Assembly (NCBI RefSeq): GCF_000003195.3
Contig: NC_012875.2
Span: 33,398,314 to 33,462,313, forward strand
Origin: Sorghum bicolor
Taxonomy: Eukaryota > Streptophyta > Magnoliopsida > Poales > Poaceae
Reading direction: 5' to 3'
DNA: 64,000 bases
A model generated the notes under the pieces. The model was not told where the DNA came from. It ran no database searches and saw only the letters and a list, made by a program, of their open reading frames with translations. The position numbers were made by a program, and so were the translations under genes. Positions within the stretch are counted from its first letter, which is position 1, and every line of letters begins with the position of its first letter. Positions 1 to 11,016 of this stretch are shown here, one piece after another.

Positions 1-24
1 ACGAACAATCGTCACCACGTCAAC

Positions 25-2628
25 ATGGTGACAATCCGAGAACTACGGGACGGCCAGGTTTCCAGCACCAACTCAAGCACCGGCTCCGTCCCCACCGAGG
101 TTATAAACACCGAAGACGAGGACTACGACCTGGATTTTCCTTCACACCCTCCGGGTTTTGACCGATTCCCGATATTCCCCCCCCGGCGAGGGGATATTGT
201 GTTCAATGTCAGCGCCGACGAACCGGTCGTTGATGGAGAAACAGATGACCAGAGGCAACTCCGCGAACAGCGTAACGCCGATCGCGCCCGACGACGTGCG
301 GACGAGCAACAACAAATGCCACCAAATAATCTCAACGATGCCTTTGACATGGTCGGGGACCAACCAGTCTACAAAACGCCAAGCGCCAACGTGGCTGTCG
401 CCATGGCTAACCTGGATCGGCTTCCCGACACCCCCGAATGCCAGGGAGTCCGGACCAGCATCCGAGCACACCTGATCGCCGCAATGGGACAGACAACCAC
501 TCTGCTCAAGAGAGTCCAGGACGTCTCTTATACGGAAGCCGCCTCCGACCAGACTAATCGTAGCCGGGCCTCACCCAGCAGGCGTCACCGCAGCCGCTCC
601 CCCGACAACCGTCGAGGGGACTCACGGCGCGACGATGGTGGTCGGGACGCCGATGGCCGCCGCAAGCAGAACCGCGTACGCGGCCAAGAGGAAGATCAAC
701 ACAGGGATCTCCGCCACAACATCCCTTCCAAAGATGCCCGGGACCGCATCAACAGGCGCACCGCAGAGAGAGCAGTCCACGAAAACCTGCGCCGCATTGA
801 GTACGATGCAACGCACGGTCCCCCGGGCCTAAGACAGTTCTCCTCACACCTCCGCCAGGTCGTGTGGCCCCGCAATTTCAAGCTCGAAAAACTTAAAAAA
901 TACGATGGCAAGGAAAATCCAGAGAACTGGATCACCCTCTGTGAAATCGCCGTCCGATCAGCGGTAGGGGATGAGCACGTCATGGCTAACTACTTCCCCG
1001 TAGTCCTCGACCAGGCTGGTCATCAGTGGCTTCTCGGCTTGCCCGAGGACTCCTTCGACTCTTGGGAAGAGCTACGCCAGGCTTTCATCGACAACTTCAT
1101 CGCCACATGCGAGCAGCCTGGAAACAAGTATGACCTTGAAAGGATAAGGGACAGGAAGAACGAACCTCTGCGCGATTACATCCGACGATTCTCGGATATG
1201 CGTCTCAAAATCCCGAAGATTTCTCATGACGAGGCCATCTCAGCCTTCATCAAGGGCCTGCGTTTCCACGAAGCGCTGAGGAACAAGCTGTTGCGTAAGC
1301 GCCCAACAACGGTAGCAGAGCTCCTCGCCACGGCCAAAAATTACGCCGATGCCGATGACGCAGAAAAACTAATCCGAGACGATGCGAGAGGTCCCGACCA
1401 GCCTCCCCGGCGAGATGACGGTCGTGGTCGCTACGACAGCAGAAATCACCGCCGCTCCGACAACCGCGATCACCGAGAGGGTTGGGATCGACGGCGCGAC
1501 AGCCGCGACGACTTCAGAGGAAAGCGCCCTCGCGACTACGACCACGAATTAAATACGGTCAAACGTCCCAAAGGACGACTGGACTACCAAGAAGACTACA
1601 ACAAAACGTTGAAGGGACCATGCCAACTGCACCCAAAGTCCAATCATACCATGGAAGAGTGCCGCGTCCTCAAAAGTATCTATACACGGCGGGCCGCCCA
1701 AGACGACTCCGCCAAGAAAAATAACAAGCGCGACGGGCACGACCACGAAGATGAGGATGAGGACCAAGATAGGGACCCCCGACACCAATACGTCAGCCCC
1801 ACTGACGTGGTCCACTCCATTTTCGGGGGCAAGGTCTCCACTGAGTCCAAGCGAGAAAGAAAGCTGTTAAAGAGAGCCTGCCTCAACATAGACAGCACGG
1901 ACGGGTTGATCGCAGACCCGAAATTTCCCACGTGGTCCCACAGGGAGATCTCGTTCAGCAGGAAGGACCAGTGGGCCGCTATCCCAGAGCCAGGTCGTTT
2001 CCCCCTGATTCTTGACCCCTGCATCAACAGCATCAGATTCGAGCGCGTGCTCGTGGACGGGGGAAGCTCCATCGACATCCTCTTCCGCAACAGCCTGCCC
2101 GCCCTCAAGATATCCCTGGCACAACTAAAACCTTACGACGCCCAATTCTGGGGGGTTTTGCCAGGTCAAAGTTCCGTGCCTCTCGGACAGATAACATTGC
2201 CTGTCCAATTCGGCACACCCGACCACATCCGGACGGAGTTCATCAACTTCGTAGTCGCGGATTTCGACGGGACCTATCATGCCATACTGGGCCGCCCATC
2301 GCTGACAAAGTTCATGGCAGTCCCGCACTACTCATACCTAGTCCTTAAGATGCCCACGGAGAAGGGTGTCCTAACCGTCAGAGGCAACGTCTACACTGCG
2401 TACACCTGCGAAGAAGAAAGCTTCAAGATCACCGAGGCAATTGACCTCTCAATCCGCATGGCGGAAACAGCAAACCAAGCCGCACAGCTGCCTCCCGACC
2501 AGCTCCGATTACCCGAACAGGCGACAGCCAGGAAGAACTCAAAATCCAAGGAGTACAAAGAAGTGCAGCTGGTCGAAGGCAACCCCGAGAAGACAGCCCT
2601 CATCGGGGCCAACCTGGATCCAAAATAG
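25..2628 (+). CDS. Gag-protease polyprotein of element A
   Basis: This 867-residue ORF encodes the capsid/nucleocapsid precursor and aspartic protease of a Tat-type retrotransposon. Residues 1-280 are charged and low-complexity, with Arg/Asp-rich tracts. A retrotransposon gag domain occupies about residues 283-400 (motif YDGKENPENW near its start). A Cys/His knuckle of the Tat type (C-x2-H-x4-H-x4-C, CQLHPKSNHTMEEC) is at about residue 533. The retropepsin active site is VDGGSSIDILF at about residue 677, a DGG variant of DTG, and the flap-side GRPSL motif is near residue 757. The ORF stops at a single TAG. The next ORF continues in the same frame, so the two are one polyprotein interrupted by an amber codon. 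The start is the first ATG seen; the true leader cannot be judged because the 5' end is cut by the window. Confidence 0.92.
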   Translation: MVTIRELRDGQVSSTNSSTGSVPTEVINTEDEDYDLDFPSHPPGFDRFPIFPPRRGDIVFNVSADEPVVDGETDDQRQLREQRNADRARRRADEQQQMPPNNLNDAFDMVGDQPVYKTPSANVAVAMANLDRLPDTPECQGVRTSIRAHLIAAMGQTTTLLKRVQDVSYTEAASDQTNRSRASPSRRHRSRSPDNRRGDSRRDDGGRDADGRRKQNRVRGQEEDQHRDLRHNIPSKDARDRINRRTAERAVHENLRRIEYDATHGPPGLRQFSSHLRQVVWPRNFKLEKLKKYDGKENPENWITLCEIAVRSAVGDEHVMANYFPVVLDQAGHQWLLGLPEDSFDSWEELRQAFIDNFIATCEQPGNKYDLERIRDRKNEPLRDYIRRFSDMRLKIPKISHDEAISAFIKGLRFHEALRNKLLRKRPTTVAELLATAKNYADADDAEKLIRDDARGPDQPPRRDDGRGRYDSRNHRRSDNRDHREGWDRRRDSRDDFRGKRPRDYDHELNTVKRPKGRLDYQEDYNKTLKGPCQLHPKSNHTMEECRVLKSIYTRRAAQDDSAKKNNKRDGHDHEDEDEDQDRDPRHQYVSPTDVVHSIFGGKVSTESKRERKLLKRACLNIDSTDGLIADPKFPTWSHREISFSRKDQWAAIPEPGRFPLILDPCINSIRFERVLVDGGSSIDILFRNSLPALKISLAQLKPYDAQFWGVLPGQSSVPLGQITLPVQFGTPDHIRTEFINFVVADFDGTYHAILGRPSLTKFMAVPHYSYLVLKMPTEKGVLTVRGNVYTAYTCEEESFKITEAIDLSIRMAETANQAAQLPPDQLRLPEQATARKNSKSKEYKEVQLVEGNPEKTALIGANLDPK

Positions 2629-5600
2629 GAAGACGCGCTCGTCAGGTTTCTAAGGGACAACGTGAGCGTTTTCGCATGGAAACCCGCAGACATGCCCGGT
2701 GTCCCACGAAACCTGATCGAGCACTCCTTAAATGTCTCGAAGACCGCAAGACCAATCAAGCAAAAACTGCGACGGTTCGCTCGTGACAAAAAGGAGGCTA
2801 TTAGGACAGAAATAACACGGCTTCTAGCAGCCGGATTCATAAAAGAAGTGTATCACCCCGATTGGCTCGCCAATCCGGTTCTTGTACGCAAAAAGAATAA
2901 TGAATGGAGAATGTGCGTTGATTACACTGATCTCAACAAACACTGTCCTAAAGATCCTTTTGGTCTCCCTCGCATCGACGAGGTGGTCGACTCAACGGCC
3001 GGATGCGAACTCCTCTCCTTTCTAGACTGCTACTCTGGTTATCACCAGATCTCGCTAAAGGAAGAAGATCAGATCAAAACATCCTTTATCACGCCCTTCG
3101 GCGCATACTGCTACACGACCATGTCTTTCGGACTCAAAAACGCCGGAGCCACTTATCAAAGGGCCATCCAGCAATGCCTCCACGACGAGATTCGTGATGA
3201 CCTCGTCGAGGCCTATGTGGACGACGTCGTCGTAAAAACATGGGACGCGAGCACCCTAATCGACAACTTAGACCGAACCTTCAAGGCACTTAATAGGTAC
3301 AAGTGGAAGCTCAACCCCAAGAAATGTATTTTCGGCGTTCCTTCCGGTCTACTGCTCGGCAACGTTGTCAGTCGCGACGGCATACGACCAAACCCTTCAA
3401 AAGTAAAGGCGGTACTCGACATGCGACCACCGAAGAACGTAAAGGATATCCAAAAGCTAACAGGATGTATGGCCACCCTCAGTCGCTTCATCTCAAGGCT
3501 AGGAGAAAAAGGCCTCCCTTTCTTCAAACTGTTAAAAGCGTCGGAAAAATTTTCTTGGACAGAAGAAGCCGACACCGCATTCAACCAGCTTAAGACCTTC
3601 CTCACTTCACCACCTGTCCTTACAGCGCCTCAGCCCAATGAAGACCTACTCCTTTACATTGCTGCAACCGACAGGGTTGTCTCCACGGCAATAGTGGTCG
3701 AGCGAGGTGAACCAGGTCACGCCTACAAAGTCCAGAGACCAGTTTACTTCATAAGTGAAGTCTTAAACGAGTCCAAGGCTAGGTATCCACAAATACAGAA
3801 GCTCATATACGCCATTCTAATAACGTCAAGAAAGCTGAAGCACTACTTCGACGGCCATCGAGTCCTGGTGACAACCAGTTTCCCTCTCGGGGACATCCTG
3901 CGCAATAAAGACGCCAATGACAGAATCGTGAAATGGGCAATGGAATTATGTCCATTTTCCCTGGAGTTCCAGAGTCGCACCACTGTCAAGTCTCAGGCCC
4001 TGGTCGATTTCATTGCTGAATGGACGGATCTCAACGAGCCTTCCGCTCCCGATGTCTCAGACCACTGGTCAATGTTCTTTGACGGGTCCTTGAACATCAA
4101 CGGTGCCGGCGCTGGGATACTGTTCGTATCACCCAACAAGGACAAACTGCGTTACGTCCTTCGGATCCTTTTTCCGGCGTCAAACAACGTCGCCGAATAC
4201 GAAGCATGCTTGCATGGCATAAGACTAGCCGTCGAGCTGGGAGTCAAGCGCCTCTATGTTTATGGCGACTCCGCTTTGGTCATCAACCAGCTCAACAAGG
4301 AGTGGGACGCAACCCACGAGAAGATGGATCTCTACTGCAAAGAAATTCGCAAATGGGAAACCAACTTCTACGGCATAGAGTACATCCACGTGCTCCGGGA
4401 TAAGAACCAAGCAGCAGATGCGTTGTCGAAGTTAGGCTCATCTCGGGCCCAGATCCCGCGGGGTATTTTCGTCCAGGACATCCACGAGCCGAGCGTAGGC
4501 TCCTCCCTGATCGACAAGCAGCCCACCGAGGCAATGCTCATAGACGACGCCACTCCGACAACCGGTGGGCATGACTGGCGTACCCCGTTCATCAAATACA
4601 TATCGAACGGGACAGGCCTTCAGGACAAAACAGAGAACGAGCGCCTCATTCGACGATCAAAGAACTACATCCTGGTCGACGGCAAACTCATGCGGAAAAA
4701 TGCAAGCTCCGAAGTACTGCTCAAGTGCATACCCCAAGATGATGGTATCAAGCTCTTAGAGGACATACATGCTGGATCCTGCGGCAATCACGCCGCATCC
4801 AGAACGCTAGTCGGAAAGGCTTTCCGAGCAGGTTTTTATTGGCCAACCGCGGTCGGCGACGCAGAAAAACTGGTTCGACATTGTGAAGGATGCCAGTTTT
4901 TCGCTAAGAGGACCCACGTACCTGCCCACGAAATTCAAACCATCCCGTCGTCTTGGCCCTTTGCTTGCTGGGGGCTTGACATGATCGGGCCATTTAAACC
5001 AGCCCCGGGCAATTTCAAGTTTGTTTTCGTGTTAATCGACAAGTTCTCCAAGTGGATTGAATACATGCCTCTGGTCAAGGCAACCTCCGAGAAGGCTGTG
5101 GAGTTCCTCAATCAAATCATACACAGATTCGGCATCCCGAACAGCATAATCACCGACCTGGGCACTCAGTTTACTGGCACCACTTTTTGGGACTTCTGCG
5201 ATGACAGAGGCATAGTCATAAAATACGTGTCAGTGGCACATCCACGTGCCAACGGTCAAGTGGAACGTGCTAACGGAATGATCGTTGACGCCCTAAAGAA
5301 AAGGTTGTACACCGAAAACGACAGAGCACCCGGTCGATGGATGAAAGAATTGCCGGCAGTGGTCTGGGGCCTCCGAACTCAGACCAGTCGAAACACAGGG
5401 GTGTCTCCCTACTTCATGGTGTACGGTGCAGAGGTGGTCCTGCCGTCTGACATACACTTCGGATCTCCTAGAATCGAACACTTCGACCAGGCGACCGCCG
5501 ACAACGCCAGAGAACTCGAAATCAATTGCATGGAGGAAAAGCGTTTAGATTCTTGTTTCCGAACAGCAAAATATCTCGCGGCAGTCAGGCGATACTACAA

Positions 5601-5814
5601 CAGGAACATCAAGGACCGTTCCTTCGTGGTCGGCGATCTGGTACTTCGATGGAAAACAAGCCAGGAGGGAATGCACAAGCTATCCACTCCCTGGGAAGGA
5701 CCCTTCGTGGTGACCGAGGTCACACGACCTACGTCCTACAGATTGGCATACCCAGACGGAACGCGAGTGCCTAACTCTTGGCACATCGACAAATTGCGAC
5801 GTTTCTATCCATAA
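2629..5814 (+). CDS. Reverse transcriptase-RNase H-RNase H-integrase of element A
   Basis: The reading frame runs from just after the TAG at 2626-2628; its first ATG is at 2662. Domains in order are: RT with the [10 protein letters not shown] motif near 3020-3055 and the catalytic YVDD at about 3214; a degenerate first RNase H (about 3640-3950) without a clear catalytic DAS; and a second, intact-looking RNase H with Asp in FFDGS (about 4081), Glu in AEYEA (about 4200), Asp in YGDSA (about 4267) and Asp in AADALS (about 4418). The integrase follows, with an HHCC zinc region (about 4768-4893) and the D, D, E residues in [16 protein letters not shown] and GQVERANG (about 4979, 5155 and 5263). 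The chromo-like tail ends at LRRFYP. Two RNase H domains fit the Tat lineage. The frame is open over 1050 codons after the amber stop. Confidence 0.93.
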   Translation, partial: EDALVRFLRDNVSVFAWKPADMPGVPRNLIEHSLNVSKTARPIKQKLRRFARDKKEAIRTEITRLLAAGFIKEVYHPDWLANPVLVRKKNNEWRMCVDYTDLNKHCPKDPFGLPRIDEVVDSTAGCELLSFLDCYSGYHQISLKEEDQIKTSFITPFGAYCYTTMSFGLKNAGATYQRAIQQCLHDEIRDDLVEAYVDDVVVKTWDASTLIDNLDRTFKALNRYKWKLNPKKCIFGVPSGLLLGNVVSRDGIRPNPSKVKAVLDMRPPKNVKDIQKLTGCMATLSRFISRLGEKGLPFFKLLKASEKFSWTEEADTAFNQLKTFLTSPPVLTAPQPNEDLLLYIAATDRVVSTAIVVERGEPGHAYKVQRPVYFISEVLNESKARYPQIQKLIYAILITSRKLKHYFDGHRVLVTTSFPLGDILRNKDANDRIVKWAMELCPFSLEFQSRTTVKSQALVDFIAEWTDLNEPSAPDVSDHWSMFFDGSLNINGAGAGILFVSPNKDKLRYVLRILFPASNNVAEYEACLHGIRLAVELGVKRLYVYGDSALVINQLNKEWDATHEKMDLYCKEIRKWETNFYGIEYIHVLRDKNQAADALSKLGSSRAQIPRGIFVQDIHEPSVGSSLIDKQPTEAMLIDDATPTTGGHDWRTPFIKYISNGTGLQDKTENERLIRRSKNYILVDGKLMRKNASSEVLLKCIPQDDGIKLLEDIHAGSCGNHAASRTLVGKAFRAGFYWPTAVGDAEKLVRHCEGCQFFAKRTHVPAHEIQTIPSSWPFACWGLDMIGPFKPAPGNFKFVFVLIDKFSKWIEYMPLVKATSEKAVEFLNQIIHRFGIPNSIITDLGTQFTGTTFWDFCDDRGIVIKYVSVAHPRANGQVERANGMIVDALKKRLYTENDRAPGRWMKELPAVVWGLRTQTSRNTGVSPYFMVYGAEVVLPSDIHFGSPRIEHFDQATADNARELEINCMEEKRLDSCFRTAKYLAAVRRYYNRNIKDRSFVVGDLVLRWKTSQEGMHKLSTPWEGPFVVTEVTRPTSYRLAYPDGTRVPNSWHIDKLRRFYP

Positions 5815-6095
5815 AGTTTTAATAACTTTCCTTTGTAAGTATCTTATAATTGTTGATAATGAAATTCTTTATTTTTTGCCTGTACCTTGTCGCACACAGC
5901 ACTCGGCAAAACTCCTGCAATGGATACTCTTCACGACTACCAAGACGAATACGGTGACACGTCACTCAGATATTCTTACAGCGCTCAAAATAACAGTCAT
6001 GACAAAAAAAAAGCAAACTTTATTACAAACTTTACATACAAAGTTTACAATAAATACCCTAACGGGCAGACACTAGTCTATTTCTACAGACTACT
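5815..6095. other. Spacer between convergent pol and antisense gene of element A
   Basis: This 281-bp AT-rich spacer lies between the pol stop on the plus strand and the antisense stop on the minus strand. No domain or repeat is visible. It presumably holds the 3' UTR and polyadenylation signal of the antisense gene. Confidence 0.6.
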
Positions 6096-9000
6096 CTATT
6101 GGCCTAGCTGCTCGGGCTGATCACCCGCCTGGCCCTGCTGCCCGGACGAAGGGGTCGGGGCCACCGGCGCCTGGCTGGTCGAGACCGCAGGCGTCGACCG
6201 CCCATCTCCCGCAACGGACGCACCCGACAACTCCCTGGCCGACCTATCTGAACTCGGCTGGTCGGGGGGAGTGGCCGTTCCGCACAGATTGATGTCGCCA
6301 ATCACTGTCGACGACAAGTCCAGCAGACTACCCCGAAGCTCGTCCGCTTCCTGTGGACCGACTTCCTTCGGGTACCCCTTCTCCAGCCTGCTCAAGTCGA
6401 CCAGGGGGTAGTGGGCGCGCACCATGCTGAGGACGTGCGCGCCGGCAAACTCCCCGGCGTCCTTCACGAACTGCTGGAGCCAGTCCCACGCCCGTTGCGC
6501 CTTCTCGACCGGGGTCAACTGCGGCGCGCGGGGCTGGCTCTCCGGGAGCTCGGGACTAATCAGGTCTAGGACCGGGGACACTCCCTTCCAGATCCTGCAA
6601 CAGTTGACCCTCCAGGAGTCCCGGTCCTTGATCAGATCATCCAGGTGCTTCTTGGCGTTCACCTTGAGCACTGCAAACGAAACAAAGCATTATTTTCGGC
6701 ATACCAAACAAACAAAGGGGCGACAAGCAGCAGCACCCATTACCAGATAATTCCCGGTCCTTTCGACCCAATTCATCTCCTGCTCGCCGCCCGGACTCCA
6801 GCGCATCGGCGAGCTGTTGGCTGAGCTGCTCCTTCTCTTGTCGGAGGCGCGCCACCTCCTCCTCCAAGTCTGCGTGAATCATAAACTGGTCAGTAAAGCA
6901 AACTATACAAGTACGCAAAGCTGCTCGGAGCGTGTGACTAACCTTCTCGCTGCCGGTACTGATCGGCCAAGCGACGAGTGAGGTCGAGACGACGCTCCTC
7001 TTGGGCACTCATCTCGGCCACCTTCTCCCCGACTTCCGACCGCAGCCGGTCTACCTCTGCGGCAAGGGCCTTGTTCTCGGCCACGACGCCTTCTATCTGG
7101 TCAAAGCACCGTTTCCGGTACTTTGCCGTTTTCATTGCGCCCTGCAAAGCGGGCATATAACGACCATGCAAGACAAGGCATACAATGTACAGCAGTACAA
7201 AAAGCCGCTTACCTTGACTTCGTCGACGAGGCGCTTGGCCGCGCGCTCCACCCTGGCGGCCTCCTCGGTCTCGGCGAGCTCCTCATGCCCGATAAAGTGA
7301 TCCCCGCGTTGGCGCCACACATAAACGTGTTGGCGGCCATCACGGGGACGACCCTCAATCTCTTCCACCTCGTCATCGGAGGCCGCCCGGGTTTCCTCCT
7401 CCTGCGCTGTGCCACCCCCGGTGGTGGTCCCAGGTATTACTGGCCCTCGGACCAGACCTGGGGAGCCTGCAGCCGAAGAGGTTCCTGCTCGGGGTGGCGT
7501 GGGGACTTCACTCCCCCCGGCAGGAGGAGCGGTCGGGGATCTTCCCTCCTCTTCTGTGGAGCCAGCTGGGGGAGCCTCTTCAGCCCTGGTCGGGCTGCCT
7601 GTCGTAGTCGGTGTCGCGGTCGGGAGCCCCTCGGTGCTCCCAGGCGCGACTGCAGGTGTAGGCTGCTCTGTGGTCTGGGGGGCCATATCTTCAGCAGCGC
7701 GGACGGGCTCGCCCGTCCCCTGGCTGGCAGCCTGGCCGGGGTCGACATCCGACGCCGCACTACAGGAACAAAAGTGTAATTTCAAAAAAAAAAAAAAGAG
7801 GAGTCCAAAATACATAAGTCGCACACTTACAGGTCTGATCGGCGGTGGGTCGCGGTGAACCTCCTCCTCGCCCGGCCGGTCGGCACCTGCGCCCCCATCT
7901 CGATAACTTGCGGTGCAGGGGGGTCGCTGGCCACTCGATCAGTAGCGGCCGGCGCATTATCTGGGCGGCTCCGAGGCCGTCGGACCAACGACGGCGCAGC
8001 CTCCTCGTCGTCGTCGTCGTCGTCATCAACGATTCGCACGAGCCGACGACGCTTCGGTGCTTGGCTGCTCTCCGCCAGTAGATCTGCCGGCAGCTCCGGT
8101 GTCGGCAAGGGATCTGCGGGCAATGGCCTCTTCCCCGCTACCCTCTCCTCGGAGGTCGGGACGGGGCGGGCTTGGTCCTCCTCACTGCTGGTGTAATGAG
8201 TACACCGAGCAGCGTCCTCCTCTGGCGGGTCTTCTCCCGCAGGATTTTCCATCCCCGGTGCCAGTGATACATACACTGTGCACCGGTCGACATCGCCGAT
8301 CTGCAAAAGCAACAGAGATGAGTCAGCTGCAGACGATATACGAATGCTAAAACAAAATAATCTGCTACATACCTTTGGTGCTGGTCGTCCTAACTTGAAG
8401 GCTTGCACCCGATCACTACCACGGATGAAGCCTCCGTCCGCGAAGTTAAACAGCTCGTTCAACAGCTGTTGTACCTCCGCTTTCTCCAAGATCTCCGGCC
8501 GCATCCTGGTCGGGTCCACGCTTCCGGCATACTCGTACGCCGAGTTCACCCTCTTCTGGCAGGGCATCACCCGACGACAAATGAAGTTGCCGACCACGCC
8601 AAGCCCGTCCAGGCGCGACCAGTCGATCAGCTTCATGAGATCCGCCACTGGACCGTCGAACTCCGGGCGGTCGGTCCAGCTCATCCTCTTCTCAGGAATG
8701 TATCCCACGTCGCAGAACGTGGAGCTGCCCGGTTCCTCCCTGATGTAGAACCACTTCCTGTACCATTCGGTCAAGGAAGTGTTCCATGGACAGTGCAGGT
8801 AGCGATTCTTCATTCCATCACGAAGGTTGAGGTATACTCCACCTGCAACCTTGGAGCCTCCAACTGCTCCCTTCTTCCTCAAGCAGAAAAGATACCGAAA
8901 AAGATCGAAGTGCGGCTCTATGCCAACATAGGCCTCGCACAGGTGGATAAAAGTGGAAATGAGGAGAATTGAGTTCGGGTGCAGATTGCAAATCCCGATC

Positions 9001-9260
9001 TCATAATACAAAAGAAGACCTTGAAGAAAAGGATGAACAGGAACACCAAAGCCCCTCTTAATGAAATCTTCAAATACAACGATCTCACCGGCGCGAGGGT
9101 CGGGGTAGCTCTCCCCCTCCGGTGCCCTCCAGCCGCCGAGCTCCGGGCTGTGCAGAAGCCCCATATCGACGAGGTCACCAAGAGATTTCGTGGTGCTGCG
9201 GGACTTTTTCCACTCCTTGGCCATCAGTTCGGCTCTCTTCTTGGAGTCGCTCTTTGCCAT
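6096..9260 (-). CDS. Six-exon antisense gene of element A (gypsy-type transposase-like, coiled coil)
   Basis: Exons on the minus strand are 9260-8373, 8300-7831, 7759-7213, 7141-6943, 6869-6744 and 6670-6096. The five introns are 71-73 bp with GT...AG ends, for example GTATGT...TTTTGCAG and GTAAGTG...CCTGTAG. All phases match and the exons sum to 2805 nt, giving 934 residues plus a stop. Exon 1 resembles the domain annotated in cereals as putative gypsy-type transposon/transposase (my recollection of PF04195), with a conserved block over residues 60-260. Exon 2 holds a basic patch (KRRR) next to a run of eight Asp. Exon 3 is Pro/Thr/Glu-rich. Exons 4 and 5 are heptad-rich coiled coil, and exon 6 adds a helical tail. 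The biochemical role is unknown. Because the gene is antisense, its introns are not spliceable in the genomic RNA and would survive retrotransposition. It runs tail to tail with pol, 281 bp apart. Confidence 0.8.
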
Positions 9261-9373
9261 TGGAGGTGCGAAAGTGGGCTTGAGTTAGGAAGATGCAGGT
9301 GGTTGAAGGAGGCGAGAGCGGAAGGCTTGAAGGCAATGGCAGGGTAAGCAGTACAGGCGGGACTGTCAGGCTC

Positions 9374-9379
9374 TTATAA
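9374..9379 (-). promoter_or_regulatory. Candidate TATA box of the antisense gene in element A
   Basis: On the minus strand GGGTTATAAGAGCC lies about 115 bp upstream of the antisense ATG at 9260. This is a normal position for a plant TATA box allowing for a leader. No transcript evidence is available. Confidence 0.5.
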
Positions 9380-9669
9380 CCCGCAACTCCACCTCTCCCA
9401 CTTCCCGTATTCTCGGGAAGTGGGCAGGCCATGCGGCGGATGCGGCGTTTCGGTTTACAATGATTACAGACAATTAATGCGGCGGAGTTTTCGTACCAAT
9501 TGATGGTTTCCTTTTCTCAAACCATGCAAAGGGCGGCTGTACAGTTGCCAGGCGCAATTTTTCATGCATCCATCTGACACCCCGTCAGGAGGTCTCATCA
9601 CGTCAACTTTAACTGGAAAGATCTTTTCAAAAACAAGAAGACACATATGCCAGAGAGCCAACAATCCAA

Positions 9670-10019
9670 GGACTGCACCGACCACCGAGCACTCGACGCT
9701 CGGGGACTGGTCGCCTAGTCTATCAGCTCGGAACTTCAAGGACTGCACCGACCACCGAGTACTCGACGCTCGGGGACTGGTCGTCCAGTCTATCAGCTCG
9801 AAGTTTCAAGGACTGTACCGACCACCGAGTACTCGACGCTCGGGGACTGGTCGTCCAGTCTATCAGCTCGAAGTTTCAAGGACTGTACCGACCACCGAGT
9901 ACTCGACGCTCAGGGACTGGTCGTCCAGTCTATCAGCTCGAAGCTTTAAAGACTGCACCGACCACCGAGCACTCGATGCTCGGGGACTGGTCGTACAGTA
10001 CAGCAACACAAAATTCTAA
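9670..10019 (+). repeat. Five tandem copies of a 70-bp repeat with polypurine-like core
   Basis: Unit starts are at 9670, 9740, 9810, 9880 and about 9950. Each unit contains CCGAG(C/T)ACTCGACGCTCGG, a 5-6 bp stem hairpin, followed by the purine-rich core GCTCGGGGACTGGTCG. Copies differ by only a few substitutions. The same core recurs singly at about 10035, 10131 and 10244, and a variant forms the tract just before the 3' LTR. Confidence 0.9.
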
Positions 10020-10554
10020 GGAGCACACTTGATGCTTGGGGACTGGTCGATTGGTCTATTGAATTGCAGACGGACTGGTAAATTCAATTTTTTAGACCTT
10101 GCTACAAGGCTCATACTTCGCCTTCCAGCAAGCTCGGGGACTACATCGGTACGATGCATCTGGCGATGCATCTCAGTTACAGAATTTCTTTGAGGACTTT
10201 TATTTTGACCCTGGCACCACGTGCCTACGTCACCTACTACCAGGCTCGGGGACTAAGTGGGCACACTTCACCTTGCGGTGAATATGCTTGCTTTTTTTAT
10301 GTTTATACCTTTCAAAAAAGTAAAGTGGGCACACTTCACCAGGAAAAGAAATCTTTTTTAATTTAGAGCACCATGCATTCTTCGAACAACTCGCTTCTTC
10401 GATGTCAATGTTGATCCACAGTCTTTTAAGTTGGTCAAAGAACCGTTGCAACTGTTTTGGTGACTTTCCCACTTATTGAAGACGTCAAGTCTCACTGATC
10501 GAAGAAGCTCAAGACGGCGTGTTACATCACAATACATGGTGCTCGGGAACTAGC
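10020..10554 (+). other. Non-coding region before the 3' LTR of element A, with polypurine tract
   Basis: This region holds three further GCTCGGGGACT-like copies and a repeated AAGTGGGCACACTTCACC block (about 10256 and 10323). The last tract, GCTCGGGAACTAGC at 10541-10554, directly precedes the LTR and is the likely plus-strand primer site. No gene is visible. Confidence 0.65.
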
Positions 10555-11016
10555 TGTGGGGGTATAAACCCCTATACCCTTACGGCTGGACTTCGGCCAG
10601 GAAGCTTGGCCCATTACGAGACGAGTTCAAGGCTTGATCCGACAACCTGGAGTTTCGCGCAAGGAAACAAGATGTAGAGATCAAGCAGGATTCTAGTCGG
10701 TTAGAATTAGAATTGATATCGAATTATCCATGGCAATTGTAACCGACAAGGATTAGTTTCCAGATCTGTAACCCTGCCCTCCAGACTATATAAGGAGGGG
10801 CAAGGGACCCCCCTAGGACACATCATATTCTCTCAACACAAATCAATACAGCCAGACGCAGGACGTAGGTATTACGCCAACTCGGCGGCCGAACCTGGAT
10901 AAAAAGCTTGTCCGTGTCTTGCGTCACCATCGAGTTCGTAGTTTGCGCACCGTCTACCGATAAACTACTACCGTGGGTATACCCCAAGGTAGACTGCCGA
11001 CCAGCTTTCGTCGACA
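10555..11016 (+). repeat. 3' LTR of element A (462 bp)
   Basis: It begins TGTGGGGGTATAAACCCC and ends CGTCGACA, fitting the TG...CA rule. A TATATAA box at 10787-10793 sits in AGACTATATAAGGAGGGG, followed by a plausible transcription start. Protease-coding sequence of the host element resumes beyond it, which marks the right border. The 5' copy is outside the window, so the border is inferred from one copy only. Confidence 0.8.
10787..10793 (+). promoter_or_regulatory. TATA box in the LTR of element A
   Basis: TATATAA in a GC-rich context within U3, about 230 bp from the LTR end. It would drive the genomic RNA when present in the 5' LTR. Confidence 0.7.

Larger units (their letters stand above)
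1..11016 (+). mobile_element. Element A: Tat-lineage Ty3/gypsy LTR retrotransposon, 5' LTR off-window
   Basis: The order is gag-protease, RT-RNase H-integrase, an antisense multi-exon gene, a 70-bp tandem array, a polypurine tract and the 3' LTR. The integrase follows the RT and there are two RNase H-like domains, which is the known hallmark of the Tat lineage (RIRE2, Grande and Retand relatives). The 5' LTR and primer binding site lie before base 1. The element sits inside element I, between its gag and protease portions. The five bases after the LTR (11017-11021, CCAGT) are the expected target duplication, but the partner copy is outside the window. Confidence 0.9.

Noticed and set aside
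7409..7858. Plus-strand ORF of 149 codons opposite the antisense gene of A
   Set aside because: It is a shadow of the GC-rich exons 2-3 on the other strand; codon structure and introns support only the minus strand.
9670..10019. CRISPR-like array
   Set aside because: Units are contiguous 70-bp tandem repeats without spacers in a plant retrotransposon.
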